The notes: generated by a model from the sequence alone, not told the origin. 64,000 nt of DNA from Candidatus Aminicenantota bacterium (GCA_026393975.1 JAPKZD010000009.1:62001-126000); one strand, 5' to 3'. Counted from the stretch's first letter, positions 42,997 to 52,637 are shown. Translations and numbers: made by a program.

Positions 42997-44280
42997 ATGA
43001 AGCTGACAAAAAATGTTCTAAAAAGGGTCGCCGCGGCTGAAAGCATCTCCGTCGAAACCTTGGCCGGGCTCGTCGCCCGCGGGCTCGTCGTCATCCCCTT
43101 TAACCCGAACCACTCCCCCGCCCGTCCCGCCGGGATCGGCAAGGGCCTCAGGACCAAGGTCAACGTCAACATCGGCACGTCGCGGGATTTTCCGCTCCTT
43201 TCCGACGAGTTGCGCAAGGTCAAGATCAGCCTCGAGTACGGGGCGGACGCCCTGATGGACCTGAGTACGGGCGGCGACTTGCGCAAGATCCGCAAGGCCA
43301 TCCTCGCCCGGACCCCCGTGCCCCTCGGGACCGTGCCCATCTACCAGGCGGCGGTCAAGGCCATCGACCGCGGCGCGACGATCGTCGACATGACCGAAGA
43401 CGACCTTTTCGAGGCGATCGAATCCCAGGCCCGTGAAGGCGTCGACTTCATGACCGTCCATTGCGGACTGACCATGAAGGCCATCGACCGCCTGAAACAG
43501 CAGGGCCGCGTCGCCGACGTCGTCTCCCGGGGGGGCGCCTTCCATCTCGCCTGGATGCTCCACAACGGCAAGGAGAACCCGTTCTACGCCCGGTTCGACC
43601 GCCTGCTCGAGATGGCCCGCCGCTTCGACGTCACCCTCAGCTTGGGCGACGGCCTCCGCCCCGGCTCTATCCTCGACGCCACCGACCGTCCCCAGATCGA
43701 GGAGCTCCTGACTCTCGGCGAGCTCGTCAAGCGCGCCAGGGAAGCCGGGGTCCAGGTCATGGTCGAGGGCCCGGGCCATGTCCCCCTCGACCAGGTCGAG
43801 ATGAACATACATCTCGAGAAACGGGTCTGCCACGGGGCCCCGTTCTACGTCCTCGGCCCCCTGGTCACGGACATCGCTCCGGGCTACGACCACATCGTCG
43901 CGGCCATCGGCGGCGCCGTCGCGGCCGCGGCCGGGGCCGATTTCTTATGCTATGTCACTCCCGCGGAGCACCTCGGCCTGCCCACGGACGACGACGTCAG
44001 GGAGGGTCTCATCGCCTCCCGGATCGCCGCCCACGCGGCCGACATCGTCAAGGGCGTCCCCGGCGCCCTCGAGCGCGACCTCGAGCTCGCCCGGGCGCGA
44101 AAACGTCTCGACTGGGAGACCCAGAGAAAGCTGGCCATCGACCCCGCGAAATTCGCGGCGGTCCGGAAGCGGAGGAAGACCAGGTCCAAGGCCTGCTCCA
44201 TGTGCGGGGATTTTTGCGCCATGCGGATCGTCGGCGAGTTCCTCGACTCCGGAGGGAAGGCCGATGGCGACTGCTCCTAA
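42997..44280 (+). CDS. thiC: Phosphomethylpyrimidine synthase
   Basis: The protein is 427 aa, the shorter form common in anaerobes. It is a radical SAM enzyme that converts aminoimidazole ribotide to HMP-phosphate, the pyrimidine half of thiamine. The C-terminal cluster motif is CSMCGDFC (CX2CX3C as read here). Conserved blocks include [45 protein letters not shown] and [15 protein letters not shown]. There is no clear purine-rich ribosome site. The last 17 bases overlap the next gene. Confidence 0.96.
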   Translation: MKLTKNVLKRVAAAESISVETLAGLVARGLVVIPFNPNHSPARPAGIGKGLRTKVNVNIGTSRDFPLLSDELRKVKISLEYGADALMDLSTGGDLRKIRKAILARTPVPLGTVPIYQAAVKAIDRGATIVDMTEDDLFEAIESQAREGVDFMTVHCGLTMKAIDRLKQQGRVADVVSRGGAFHLAWMLHNGKENPFYARFDRLLEMARRFDVTLSLGDGLRPGSILDATDRPQIEELLTLGELVKRAREAGVQVMVEGPGHVPLDQVEMNIHLEKRVCHGAPFYVLGPLVTDIAPGYDHIVAAIGGAVAAAAGADFLCYVTPAEHLGLPTDDDVREGLIASRIAAHAADIVKGVPGALERDLELARARKRLDWETQRKLAIDPAKFAAVRKRRKTRSKACSMCGDFCAMRIVGEFLDSGGKADGDCS

Positions 44281-45106
44281 GGGCCTGCTTTTCGGGACGG
44301 CGGGCGTCCCGCTCTCGACATCCGAGGATTCCAGTCTGGCCGCGATCGAACGCATCAAGGCCCTCGGGCTGGATTGCCTGGAGATCGAGTTCGTCAAGGG
44401 CGTCAAGATGGGCTTTGACACGGCCCGCAAGGTCCGCGAGAAGGCCGCCGCCTGCGGCGTCAGGCTGAGCGTCCACGCCCCCTACTTCATCAACCTCAAC
44501 TCCGAGGACCCCGGCAAGCGCCTCTCGAGCCAGGAGCGCCTCCTCAACACGGCCCGCGTCGGGGCCGCCTGCGGCGCGGCGAGCGTCGTCTTCCACGCCG
44601 CCTTCTACGGAAAGGACTCGGCGGAAAAGACCTACGCCGCCGTAAAGAAAGAGCTGGGGACGATCCAGTCCATCGTCCGGACCGAACGGCTCGGCATCAC
44701 CCTCCGGGTCGAGACCATGGGCAAGCGGTCCCAGTTCGGATCGCTCGACGAAGTGTTGACGCTCTGCCGGGAGGTCGACGGGCTCCAGCCCTGCCTCGAT
44801 TTCTCGCACCTCTACGCCCGCGAGGGGAAGGTCAACTCGTACACGGACTTCCACAGGGTCCTGAGCAAGGTCGCGAGGAAGCTCGGGCCGCGGGCCCTGC
44901 GCAACGTCCACATCCACATCGCCGGCATTCACTACGGGGACAAGGGCGAGATCAAGCACCTCAACCTCGAAGACGCGGATTTCCGCTACGACGAATGGCT
45001 CCAAGCCCTGCGCGACCTGGCCGTCGAGGGCCTGGTCATTTGCGAGAGCCCCAACCTCGAGGAGGACGCCCTGATGCCTGCGGCGCCGCCCGCACCTTGC
45101 GTTTGA
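44264..45106 (+). CDS. Endonuclease IV-like TIM-barrel protein
   Basis: The protein is 280 aa. The ATG at 44264 follows GGAGG and overlaps thiC by 17 bases. Metal-ligand motifs of the AP endonuclease 2 (Nfo) superfamily appear in order: [48 protein letters not shown] and VICESPN. It may cut abasic sites using zinc, as compact Nfo-like proteins in thermophiles and archaea do. A sugar isomerase of the same fold is the alternative. The thiC overlap is probably only cotranscription. Confidence 0.82.
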   Translation: MATAPKGLLFGTAGVPLSTSEDSSLAAIERIKALGLDCLEIEFVKGVKMGFDTARKVREKAAACGVRLSVHAPYFINLNSEDPGKRLSSQERLLNTARVGAACGAASVVFHAAFYGKDSAEKTYAAVKKELGTIQSIVRTERLGITLRVETMGKRSQFGSLDEVLTLCREVDGLQPCLDFSHLYAREGKVNSYTDFHRVLSKVARKLGPRALRNVHIHIAGIHYGDKGEIKHLNLEDADFRYDEWLQALRDLAVEGLVICESPNLEEDALMPAAPPAPCV

Positions 45107-45131
45107 CCCCGATATCACCCGGGCTTATAAT
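45103..45131 (+). promoter_or_regulatory. Predicted sigma-70 promoter of the oxoacid oxidoreductase operon
   Basis: TTGACC (45103-45108) overlaps the stop of the Nfo-like gene; after exactly 17 bases comes a perfect TATAAT (45126-45131). AAGGAG follows before the porG ATG at 45165. Confidence 0.7.
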
Positions 45132-45164
45132 AACGCCTCATCCAACATCGTCAAGGAGAGGCAC

Positions 45165-45707
45165 ATGGTCGAAATCCGTTTCCACGGCCGCGGCGGCCAG
45201 GGCACCGTCGTCGCCTCCAAGATCCTGGCCGACGCCATCGCCAAGGAAGGCAACTGGGTCCAGGCCTATCCCGAGTTCGGCGTCGAGCGGCGGGGCTCGC
45301 CCGTCGTCGCCTTCATCCGCATCGACGACAAGCAGATCTACGACAAGAGCCGGATTTACACCCCCGACAGCGTTGTCGTCGTCGACCCGACGCTCGTCGA
45401 AGCCATCGACATCACCGACGGCCTCAAGCCGGGCGGGACGATCATCATCAACAGCGACCGGCGGCCGGAGGATTTCCCCTTCCACGGCAAGTTCAATGTC
45501 CGGACGATCAACGCCACGGAGATCGCCGTCAAGAACAAGCTGGGGAGCCTGGCCGCCCCGATCGTCAACACGGCCATCGCCGGCGCCGTCATCAAGATCC
45601 TTGGCTTGACCAAGCTCGAATCCCTGGCCGCGGCCATCCGCGAGGGCATCTCGATCAAACCGGAGGACAACGTCAAGGCGGCCGAGGAAGCCTACGAGCT
45701 GGCCTGA
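45165..45707 (+). CDS. porG: 2-oxoacid:ferredoxin oxidoreductase, gamma subunit
   Basis: The protein is 180 aa. The N-terminus EIRFHGRGGQGTVVASKILADA is the gamma-subunit signature, followed by YPEFGVERRGSPVVAFIRID. It is part of a four-subunit enzyme that decarboxylates a 2-oxoacid with coenzyme A and reduces ferredoxin. The gene order gamma-delta-alpha-beta is that of pyruvate and 2-oxoisovalerate enzymes of archaea and anaerobic bacteria. Substrate cannot be fixed from sequence alone. Confidence 0.93.
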   Translation: MVEIRFHGRGGQGTVVASKILADAIAKEGNWVQAYPEFGVERRGSPVVAFIRIDDKQIYDKSRIYTPDSVVVVDPTLVEAIDITDGLKPGGTIIINSDRRPEDFPFHGKFNVRTINATEIAVKNKLGSLAAPIVNTAIAGAVIKILGLTKLESLAAAIREGISIKPEDNVKAAEEAYELA

Positions 45708-45719
45708 GAGAGGATCCAC

Positions 45720-46016
45720 ATGAGGGAAAAGAAAGCCAAAAAAATCGTTTTCAACTCGGCCGAGGAGATGCCGACCATGATAGCTTCCGTCGGCAGCCAG
45801 ACCCACAACCTGACGGGCGCCTGGCGGAACATCCGGCCCGAGATCGACCTAGCCAAGTGCCTCAAGTGCGGCATCTGCTGGAAATTCTGCCCCGAGCCGT
45901 CGATCGACATCGTCGACGAGTGGCCCGTCGTGGACTACGACTACTGCAAGGGCTGCGGCATCTGCGCCGAGGAATGCCCGGCCAAGTGCATCGTCATGGT
46001 GGAGGAGCGGAAATGA
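45720..46016 (+). CDS. porD: 2-oxoacid:ferredoxin oxidoreductase, delta (ferredoxin-like) subunit
   Basis: The protein is 98 aa with two [4Fe-4S] motifs, CLKCGICWKFCPEP and CKGCGICAEECPAKC, after a 40-residue N-terminal arm (TGAWRNIRPEID). It passes electrons from the thiamine-diphosphate site to external ferredoxin. Its stop overlaps the alpha gene start as ATGA. Confidence 0.93.
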   Translation: MREKKAKKIVFNSAEEMPTMIASVGSQTHNLTGAWRNIRPEIDLAKCLKCGICWKFCPEPSIDIVDEWPVVDYDYCKGCGICAEECPAKCIVMVEERK

Positions 46017-47167
46017 AAAAAGTCATGATGGGCAACCACGCCCTGTCCTACGGCGCCATGCTCTCCCGGTCGCAGGTCATCGCCGCCTACCCGATCACGC
46101 CCCAGACCCAGGTCGTCGAGCTCCTGTCCGAGATGTGCGCCGACGGGACCCTGGACGCCAGGTTCATCAAGGTCGAATCCGAGCATTCGGCCATGGCCGC
46201 ATGCATCGGCGCCTCGGTCGCCGGGGCGCGCGCGTTCACCGCGACCTCGTCCCAGGGGCTGGCCCTCATGCACGAGATGCTCCACTGGGCCGCGGGCGGC
46301 CGCCACCCCATCGTCATGGGCAACATCAACCGGTCCATGGCCCCGGGCTGGTCGATCTGGACCGACCAGAACGACAGCCTGTCCGAGCGGGACACGGGCT
46401 GGATGCAGTATTACTGTGCGTCGAACCAGGAGGTCCTGGATACGGTCATCCAGGCGTTCAAGGTCTCCGAGAGGCTGATGATCCCGGGCATGGTCATCCT
46501 CGACGCCTTCGCTCTATCGCACACCTACGAAGTCGTCGACGTCCCGGACCAGGCCGCGGTCGACAAATACCTGCCGCCGTTCAAGCCCGCGATCCGGCTG
46601 ACGCCAAGCGACCCGCGGGCTTTCGGCGGACTGACCGGCGCGGAGCATTATATGGAACTCCGCTACAAGCTCCAGAAGGACATGGAGAAGGCGCCGGCTC
46701 TGATCGAGGAGACGGGCCGCGAGTTCGAAAAAATATTCGGCCGGAACCTCGGCCTCGTCGACGCCTACCGCTGCGACGACGCCGATTTCGTTTTCGTCAC
46801 CTCGGGGACAGCGGGCTTCACGGCCCGCGTCGTAGTCGACGAATTCCGCAAATCCGGCCTCAAGGCCGGGAACCTGCGGATCAAGGTCTTCCGCCCCTTC
46901 CCCTTCGCTAAGGTCCGGGAGGTCCTCAAGAAGGTCAAGAAGGCAGCCGTTGTCGACCGGAACTGCTCCTACGGCGCCCACGGCATCTTCTACCAGGAAG
47001 TGAAATCCGCCCTCTACGGCGAGGCCGGCATGCCGCCCGTCTTCGGCTACATCGCCGGGCTCGGCGGGCGCGACATCACCACGGATTCGTTCAAGGAGGT
47101 CGCCGCCCACGCCCTGGCCAAGGACAAGGCCGACGAAGAGATCGTCTGGATCGGAGTCAAGAAATGA
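46013..47167 (+). CDS. porA: 2-oxoacid:ferredoxin oxidoreductase, alpha subunit
   Basis: The protein is 384 aa. The start at 46013 is set by the ATGA overlap with porD. The blocks AYPITPQTQVVELLSEM, ESEHSAMAACIGASVAGARAFTATSSQGLALMHE and TDQNDSLSERDTGWMQYYC are characteristic of the alpha subunit. The C-terminal part carries the domain that swaps near coenzyme A (LRIKVFRPFPFAKVREVLK). Confidence 0.95.
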   Translation: MKKVMMGNHALSYGAMLSRSQVIAAYPITPQTQVVELLSEMCADGTLDARFIKVESEHSAMAACIGASVAGARAFTATSSQGLALMHEMLHWAAGGRHPIVMGNINRSMAPGWSIWTDQNDSLSERDTGWMQYYCASNQEVLDTVIQAFKVSERLMIPGMVILDAFALSHTYEVVDVPDQAAVDKYLPPFKPAIRLTPSDPRAFGGLTGAEHYMELRYKLQKDMEKAPALIEETGREFEKIFGRNLGLVDAYRCDDADFVFVTSGTAGFTARVVVDEFRKSGLKAGNLRIKVFRPFPFAKVREVLKKVKKAAVVDRNCSYGAHGIFYQEVKSALYGEAGMPPVFGYIAGLGGRDITTDSFKEVAAHALAKDKADEEIVWIGVKK

Positions 47168-48060
47168 AAAAAGAAAAAAAGATGACGCTGACGCTCCCGG
47201 CCGAAGAGCTGATGGCCTGCGGCCACCTGGCCTGCCAGGGCTGCGGTGCGACGCTGGCCATGCGTTACATGCTCAAGGCGCTCGGCCAGAAGACCGCGCT
47301 TTGCATCCCCGCCTGCTGCTGGGCGGTCATCGACGGGCCGTATCCCTATTCCTCCCTGGACGTCCCTATCTATCACTGCGCCTTCGAGACGGCCGCTTCC
47401 ACGGCCACGGGCGTCAAGGCCGGGCTCGAAATGACGGGCGACTCGGAGACGACGGTCGTCGCCTGGGCCGGCGACGGCGGGACATTCGACATCGGGCTCC
47501 AGGCCCTGTCCGGGGCGGCCGAGCGGAACGAAGACATCATCTACGTCTGCTACGACAACGAGGCCTACATGAACACGGGCATCCAGCGCTCGTCCGCGAC
47601 CCCTTACGGGGCCTGGACGACGACGACCCCGGTCAAGCACTTCAAGACGAGGCCGAAGAAGGACATCGTCGCCATCATGGCCGCGCACCGCATTCCCTAC
47701 ATTGCCACGGCCAGCATTTCGCACCCGGAGGATTTCGTCAAGAAGATGAGGAAGGCCAAGGACATCAAGGGGACCCGTTTCTTCCACGTCTACGCGCCGT
47801 GCCCGACGGGCTGGAAGAGCCGGCCCGAGGACACCGTGAAGCTCGCCCGGATGGCCGTCCAAAACGCCTATTTCCCGCTCTGCGAGATTGAGGACGGGGA
47901 TAAGGTCACCTTGAACCTGAAGCTCAAGGACAAGAAGCCGGTCAACGACTACATCCGGATCCAAGGAAGGTTCCGGCACCTGACCGAGGCCCAGGTCGCG
48001 TCGATCCAGGCTGAAGTCGATGCCCGCTGGGAGCGCCTGCTCAAGAACTGCGCCGTATGA
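47164..48060 (+). CDS. porB: 2-oxoacid:ferredoxin oxidoreductase, beta subunit
   Basis: The protein is 298 aa and binds thiamine diphosphate. The cluster cysteines begin with CGHLACQGCGATLAM, and the cofactor motif is AGDGGTFDIGLQALSGAAERNEDIIYVCYDNEAYMNTG. ATGA overlaps at both ends tie it to porA and to the redoxin gene. All four subunits are intact, so the enzyme is likely functional. Confidence 0.95.
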   Translation: MKKEKKMTLTLPAEELMACGHLACQGCGATLAMRYMLKALGQKTALCIPACCWAVIDGPYPYSSLDVPIYHCAFETAASTATGVKAGLEMTGDSETTVVAWAGDGGTFDIGLQALSGAAERNEDIIYVCYDNEAYMNTGIQRSSATPYGAWTTTTPVKHFKTRPKKDIVAIMAAHRIPYIATASISHPEDFVKKMRKAKDIKGTRFFHVYAPCPTGWKSRPEDTVKLARMAVQNAYFPLCEIEDGDKVTLNLKLKDKKPVNDYIRIQGRFRHLTEAQVASIQAEVDARWERLLKNCAV

Positions 48061-48560
48061 AGAAGCTCGTTGCCGCGTTGGCGGCCTTGACGATAATCGT
48101 GATGACCGCGGCCATCACGGCCGCCTGCGCCGGCGCCCGGGAAGAGGCCACGCCGGCCCCGGAATTCTCGCTCCGAGACCTCCAGGGCAACTCCCTTTCC
48201 CTGTCTTCCTATAAGGGCAAGGTCCTGGTCCTCAACTTCTGGGCGACCTGGTGCCCCCCCTGCCGCCGGGAGATCCCCGACTTCATCGAAGCTTACAAGA
48301 ACTTCAAGGACAAGGGGCTCGAGATCCTGGGCGTCTCGGTCGACGACCTCTCCACCGAGGCCCTCCGCGATTTGGCCCAAAAAGCGGGCATGCACTATCC
48401 CGTCGCCCTGGCCACGGCGAAAATCATCGCGGACTACCAGCCGGGCGAGTTCATCCCGGCCACGATCGTCATCGACCTCCGCGGCCGTATCCGCTACCGC
48501 CAGTCGAACCTCATGGACAAGGAAACGCTCCTCCGTCTCTTCGAAAAGTTCTCGAAATGA
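48057..48560 (+). CDS. TlpA/ResA-like thiol-disulfide oxidoreductase
   Basis: The protein is 167 aa. The N-terminus is an export signal ending ITAACAG, which could be a weak lipobox. FWATWCPPCRREIPDF gives the CXXC active site of the TlpA family; EFIPATIVID carries the cis-proline. It would act in the periplasm, for example in cytochrome c maturation. Its ATGA overlap with porB is odd because an exported redoxin has no obvious role in oxoacid oxidation; it may keep cytochrome thiols reduced. Confidence 0.88.
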   Translation: MKKLVAALAALTIIVMTAAITAACAGAREEATPAPEFSLRDLQGNSLSLSSYKGKVLVLNFWATWCPPCRREIPDFIEAYKNFKDKGLEILGVSVDDLSTEALRDLAQKAGMHYPVALATAKIIADYQPGEFIPATIVIDLRGRIRYRQSNLMDKETLLRLFEKFSK

Positions 48561-48574
48561 CGCTCCTCGGGCGA

Positions 48575-48604
48575 TTGACAAACCCTTCCCCCTGAATCTA
48601 AACT
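48575..48604 (+). promoter_or_regulatory. Predicted promoter of the coiled-coil membrane protein gene
   Basis: A perfect TTGACA (48575-48580), 18 bases, and TAAACT (48599-48604, four of six) lie 24 bases before the ATG at 48629. Confidence 0.45.
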
Positions 48605-48628
48605 GGGCCCAGAGCCCGGAAAAACGGA

Positions 48629-49675
48629 ATGACGGGACCGATCATCGACAGTCTGCCCCTCCAGGCCCAGGCGTCCGCCGAGATTACGGAAGGGCTCCCT
48701 TTCTGGCTGCTCTGGCTCCTTCTCTGCGTCATCCTGCTCCTCGTCGTTTTCATCTTTCTCTGGGACAAGGACCTGCGCCGGAGGATCAGCGCGTTCCTGT
48801 CGGGCGCCCGCCGCCACATGAGCCGGCTCCGGCTCCAGGTCAAGCTGAAGAAGGAAAAGGAGAAGAAGGCCGCGCTCTGGAGGGAGCTCGGAAAGCTCGC
48901 CTGGAGCGAGGACGTGCAGGCGTCCTGCATCGATGAGGACTGCGGCAAGCTCGCCGGGCTCGAAGAGGAGATCGGCCGGCTTCGGAAGACGTGGCACGAC
49001 GTCTATTCGCGGATCGAAGTCCTCGGCCGCGAACACGAAGCCGCGCTCAAGCGGTTCCGCGAGCTCGTCGCCGAGCAGGAAGAGGGCCGGCGGCCGCACC
49101 AGGAAGAGATGCTCGCCCTGGCCAACCGGAAAAAGGAGGTCCTGGAAGCCCTCGAGGCTTCGCTCCGCGAAGCCGAGGCCGCCGAAGCCCAGATCAAGGC
49201 GGTCGAAAAGGAGGTCCGCCAGGCCGACGAGAACCCGAAGATGAGCGAGGCCGACCGGACGGCCCGGGTCGACAGGGCCCGGGAGAAGGCGGCGCCCCTG
49301 GCCAACCTCGTCCGCGCGCTCCGGGAGAAGTCGCCCCTTCTCCAGGAGGAACGCTATCGGCTGGACCGCAAGCTCGAGGGGATCGAGGGCCAGGTCCGTG
49401 TTTTCAACGCCGCCATCCACCGGATCGAAGAGGAGTACCGCGAACGCCTCCGGGCCCGGGAAAAAGAGATCCGGGAGTGGCAGAAGGCGAAGGAGCGCAC
49501 CCAGGACAAGATCGTCGACGTCAAGCGGCTCATGGAGCCCCTGTTCGAGAACGTCGGCCTCATCCTCGACGGGGCCCGGGTCCCGAACGAGGACCTGGCC
49601 GTCATATACTTCCAGATCGACGGCGTGGACAAGACGATCGCCGACCTCGGGTCCCGCCTCGAACATTTGCGGTAG
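48629..49675 (+). CDS. Single-span membrane protein with long coiled coil
   Basis: The protein is 348 aa. One membrane segment at about 25-45 (FWLLWLLLCVILLLVVFIFLW) is followed by basic residues and then nearly 250 residues of charged heptads (ALEASLREAEAAEAQIKAVEKEV and similar). The orientation by positive charge puts the coiled coil in the cytoplasm. I recognise no family. The gene stands alone between the oxidoreductase operon and queH. Confidence 0.75.
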   Translation: MTGPIIDSLPLQAQASAEITEGLPFWLLWLLLCVILLLVVFIFLWDKDLRRRISAFLSGARRHMSRLRLQVKLKKEKEKKAALWRELGKLAWSEDVQASCIDEDCGKLAGLEEEIGRLRKTWHDVYSRIEVLGREHEAALKRFRELVAEQEEGRRPHQEEMLALANRKKEVLEALEASLREAEAAEAQIKAVEKEVRQADENPKMSEADRTARVDRAREKAAPLANLVRALREKSPLLQEERYRLDRKLEGIEGQVRVFNAAIHRIEEEYRERLRAREKEIREWQKAKERTQDKIVDVKRLMEPLFENVGLILDGARVPNEDLAVIYFQIDGVDKTIADLGSRLEHLR

Positions 49676-49701
49676 GGACAGCCGGCCGATAGAATAGTCG
49701 C

Positions 49702-50259
49702 ATGCCGAAGCCCCGTATCCTCGTCCACGTCTGTTGCGCGCCCGACGCCCTCTTCGTCTTCGGGGTCCTCAAGGAGGACTACGAGGTGGCCGGTTTTTTC
49801 TCCAACTCCAACATCCATCCCCGCGTCGAGTACGGCCTCCGCCTCGAAGAGGCCCGGAAGGTCGCCCGGACGCACAGCGTCCCCCTCATCGAGGACGACT
49901 ACGACCCGGACGGCTGGCTTCTCCTCACCCGGAAATTCAAGGACGAGCCGGAGAAGGGACGCCGCTGCGATGTCTGCTACGCCGCGAGGCTCGGCCGGAC
50001 CGCGGAACGGGCGGCCCGGGAGGGCTTCGACGCCTTCGCCACGGTCATGAGCCTCAGCCCCTGGAAAAAGGCCGCGGTCATGAACCGGATCGGCCGTCAA
50101 TTCGCCGCCCGCCACGGCCTCGCCTTCCTCGAAGCGGATTTCAAAAAGAAGGACGGCTTCAAGAAAAGCGTCGACCTCAGCCGGACCCACGGGCTCTACC
50201 GCCAAAGCTACTGCGGCTGTCTCTACAGCCTGGCTGCCGCCAAGAAGAGATCCCCATGA
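49702..50259 (+). CDS. queH: Epoxyqueuosine reductase QueH
   Basis: The protein is 185 aa, formerly DUF208. It reduces epoxyqueuosine to queuosine in tRNA, as the non-orthologous alternative to QueG. Family cysteines are visible: HVCCAPDA near the N-terminus, CDVCYAARL in the middle and SYCGC near the end, which hold the iron-sulfur cluster and iron. MSLSPWKKAAVMNRIG is a conserved stretch. Its stop overlaps hypF as ATGA. Other queuosine genes are not in the window. Confidence 0.93.
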   Translation: MPKPRILVHVCCAPDALFVFGVLKEDYEVAGFFSNSNIHPRVEYGLRLEEARKVARTHSVPLIEDDYDPDGWLLLTRKFKDEPEKGRRCDVCYAARLGRTAERAAREGFDAFATVMSLSPWKKAAVMNRIGRQFAARHGLAFLEADFKKKDGFKKSVDLSRTHGLYRQSYCGCLYSLAAAKKRSP

Positions 50260-52637
50260 GCCAAGGGCCGAGCCTTCGACTCGCCACTCGCCCGAGACTT
50301 AAATCCACGGGCGAGTACGGCGGAAGTAGACCCCCGGGCAAAGCCCGGGGCTCTGGCCGCCGCCGGAAGGCCGCGGCGCGGCTAACCGTCTTCGGCGTCG
50401 TCCAGGGCGTCGGGTTCCGGCCCTGCGTTTACCGCCTCGCCCGCCGCCTTGGGTTCGACGGCTGGGTCGAGAACACCGGCTCGGGGGTCGAGATCCATGT
50501 CGAAGGGCCGTCCGCCGCCGCCCTCGAAAAATTCCCCGCCGCCCTCCGCAGGGGCCTGCCGCCCCTGGCTGTCATCGAGAATCTCGACTTTCGCGCCGCG
50601 GCCGTCGAGGGCTTCCGGGGTTTCGAGATCCGGAAAACCCGGGACGCCGGAGGGTTCGTCTTCATCTCGCCCGACATCGCCACTTGCCCCGAATGCCTCA
50701 AGGAGATCACGACGCCCGGAGAGCGCCGCTACCGTTATGCCTTCACCAACTGCACCAACTGCGGGCCCCGCTACACGATCGTCCGGGACCTGCCCTACGA
50801 CCGGCCCCGGACGACCATGGCCGGTTTCGCGATGTGCCCGGACTGCCGGCGGGAATACGAAGACCCCCTCGACCGCAGGCATCACGCCCAGCCCATCGCC
50901 TGCCCGGTCTGCGGGCCGCGCCTGACGCTCAACGACGCGCGGACGGGGCGCGCGCTCGGCGGCGCCGTCCCCAAGGCCGCCGAACTCATCCTCAAGGGCA
51001 AGATCCTGGCCGTCAAGGGACTCGGCGGATTCCATCTCGTCTGCAACCCGTTCGACCGGAAGGCCGTCGCCCGTCTGCGCCGGGCGAAGGCCCGGCGGAC
51101 CAAACCGCTGGCCCTCATGGCCCGTGACATTGGCGTCGTCGAGCGCTTCGCCGCCGTCGGCCCGGCCGAACGGCGCCTTCTCCAATCGCCTCGCCGGCCG
51201 ATCGTCCTGCTCAAAAAAAAGAAGGACATCGCCTTCATCGCCCCCAACCTCGACGAAGTCGGCTTCATGCTGCCCTATACGCCGCTCCACCATCTCCTTC
51301 TCGAGCGGCTCGAGCTCGTCGTGGCCACAAGCTCGAACGCCAAGGACGCCCCGATCATGAAGGACGAGGAGGAAGGCGTCCGCAAGCTCTGCGACGCCGT
51401 CCTCGCCCACGACCGCCCGATCGCCATGCGGGCCGACGATTCCGTAGTCAAGGTTGCGGGCGGCCGGCCTCTCTTCGTCCGCCGGGCCAGGGGCTACGTC
51501 CCCTACCCTCAACCCGTCCCCAAAGGGCTCCGGGTCGACGCCACGCTCGTCGCCCTCGGCGGCGAGTTCAAGAACACCATCTCGTTGTACAAGAACGGCT
51601 ACGTCGTCACCAGCCAGTTCCTGGGAGACCTCGACGATTACCGGAATTTCGGCTATTTCGAAGAGACACTGGCCCATCTCCTCCGACTCTTCGACGCCAG
51701 GCCGGAGGCCGTCGTCACCGACCTTCACCCCGACTTCAGGACGACGCGCTATGCCGAAAAGATGGGCCTGCCCCATTATCGCGTCCAGCACCACTTCGCC
51801 CACGTCCTCGCCCCGCTCCTCGAGCACGGGCACCAGCCGGGCCGCCGCGTTCTGGGCGTGGCCCTCGACGGCTACGGCTACGGCGAGGACGGGACGGCCT
51901 GGGGCGGGGAGTTCCTGCTGGCCGGCTACGACGGTTACGAGCGTTTCGCCCGGTTCAAGCCCGTCCCCCTGCCCGGGGGCGACCTGGCCGCGCGCGAGCC
52001 GTGGCGGATGGCCTTGGCCTACCTCGACGAGGCCTTCGGCGCGGCCCTGCCCGACCTCGCCGTCATCCGCAGGGTCGGCAGGCGGCGCGCGGACGCCGTC
52101 TTGAAGATGGTCCACGGCGGCGTCCGGAGTCCGCTCGCCTCGAGCTGCGGCCGCCTCTTCGACGCCGCGTCTTTCCTCGCCGGCACGGCGCCCGAGCGGA
52201 TGGAATTTGAGGCCGAGGCGGCGATGCGATTCGAGGCCGCGGCCGACAAGGCGTTCCGCGGCGTCTATCCCGTTCCCCTTTCCAGCCCGGGGCCCGGCCG
52301 GCCCATGGACATATCTTTCGGTCCGCTTATCAGGACCCTTGTCCGCGATATCGAAAAGGGGACGCCCGTTTCGGTCGTGTCGGCCAGGTTCCACGATTCC
52401 CTGGCCGGACTCGTCCTCCGCGTCGCCGAGCGGGCGCGGCGCGCCCACGGGACCGATACAGTTTCGCTCGCGGGAGGGGTCTTCCTCAACAGGAGGCTTC
52501 TCGAACGGACGGAAAAACGGCTCGCTGCCAAGGGATTCCGGGTTTTCCGGCCAGTGGCTTACTCGCCCAACGACGAGTCGTTATCGCTCGGTCAGATCGC
52601 CCGGGGCTTGGCCAGGGTCAAGAACGGCGGATCCTGA
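50256..52637 (+). CDS. hypF: Carbamoyltransferase HypF (hydrogenase maturation)
   Basis: The protein is 793 aa from the ATG at 50256, with a 43-residue unusual N-terminal extension. Domain order: acylphosphatase-like (GVVQGVGFRPCVYRLA, then WVENTGSGVEIHVEG), two zinc fingers (CPECL with NCTNCGP, and CPDCRREYEDPLDRRHHAQPIACPVCGP), YrdC-like, then Kae1-like (LVALGGEFKNTISLYKNG). It makes the cyanide ligands of the [NiFe] hydrogenase site from carbamoyl phosphate with HypE. No other hyp or hydrogenase gene is in the window. It overlaps the next gene tail to tail by 20 bases. Confidence 0.95.
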   Translation: MSQGPSLRLATRPRLKSTGEYGGSRPPGKARGSGRRRKAAARLTVFGVVQGVGFRPCVYRLARRLGFDGWVENTGSGVEIHVEGPSAAALEKFPAALRRGLPPLAVIENLDFRAAAVEGFRGFEIRKTRDAGGFVFISPDIATCPECLKEITTPGERRYRYAFTNCTNCGPRYTIVRDLPYDRPRTTMAGFAMCPDCRREYEDPLDRRHHAQPIACPVCGPRLTLNDARTGRALGGAVPKAAELILKGKILAVKGLGGFHLVCNPFDRKAVARLRRAKARRTKPLALMARDIGVVERFAAVGPAERRLLQSPRRPIVLLKKKKDIAFIAPNLDEVGFMLPYTPLHHLLLERLELVVATSSNAKDAPIMKDEEEGVRKLCDAVLAHDRPIAMRADDSVVKVAGGRPLFVRRARGYVPYPQPVPKGLRVDATLVALGGEFKNTISLYKNGYVVTSQFLGDLDDYRNFGYFEETLAHLLRLFDARPEAVVTDLHPDFRTTRYAEKMGLPHYRVQHHFAHVLAPLLEHGHQPGRRVLGVALDGYGYGEDGTAWGGEFLLAGYDGYERFARFKPVPLPGGDLAAREPWRMALAYLDEAFGAALPDLAVIRRVGRRRADAVLKMVHGGVRSPLASSCGRLFDAASFLAGTAPERMEFEAEAAMRFEAAADKAFRGVYPVPLSSPGPGRPMDISFGPLIRTLVRDIEKGTPVSVVSARFHDSLAGLVLRVAERARRAHGTDTVSLAGGVFLNRRLLERTEKRLAAKGFRVFRPVAYSPNDESLSLGQIARGLARVKNGGS
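50332..50350. repeat. Perfect 8-bp stem hairpin in the 5' part of hypF
   Basis: CCCCGGGC (50332-50339), AAA, GCCCGGGG (50343-50350). The surrounding codons (residues 20-40 of HypF) are low-complexity and not family-like, so this stretch may be a small inserted palindromic element that HypF now reads through. Confidence 0.55.

Noticed and set aside
50256-52637. Hydrogenase maturation cluster
   Set aside because: Only hypF is present; the neighbours are queH and a zinc-ribbon protein.
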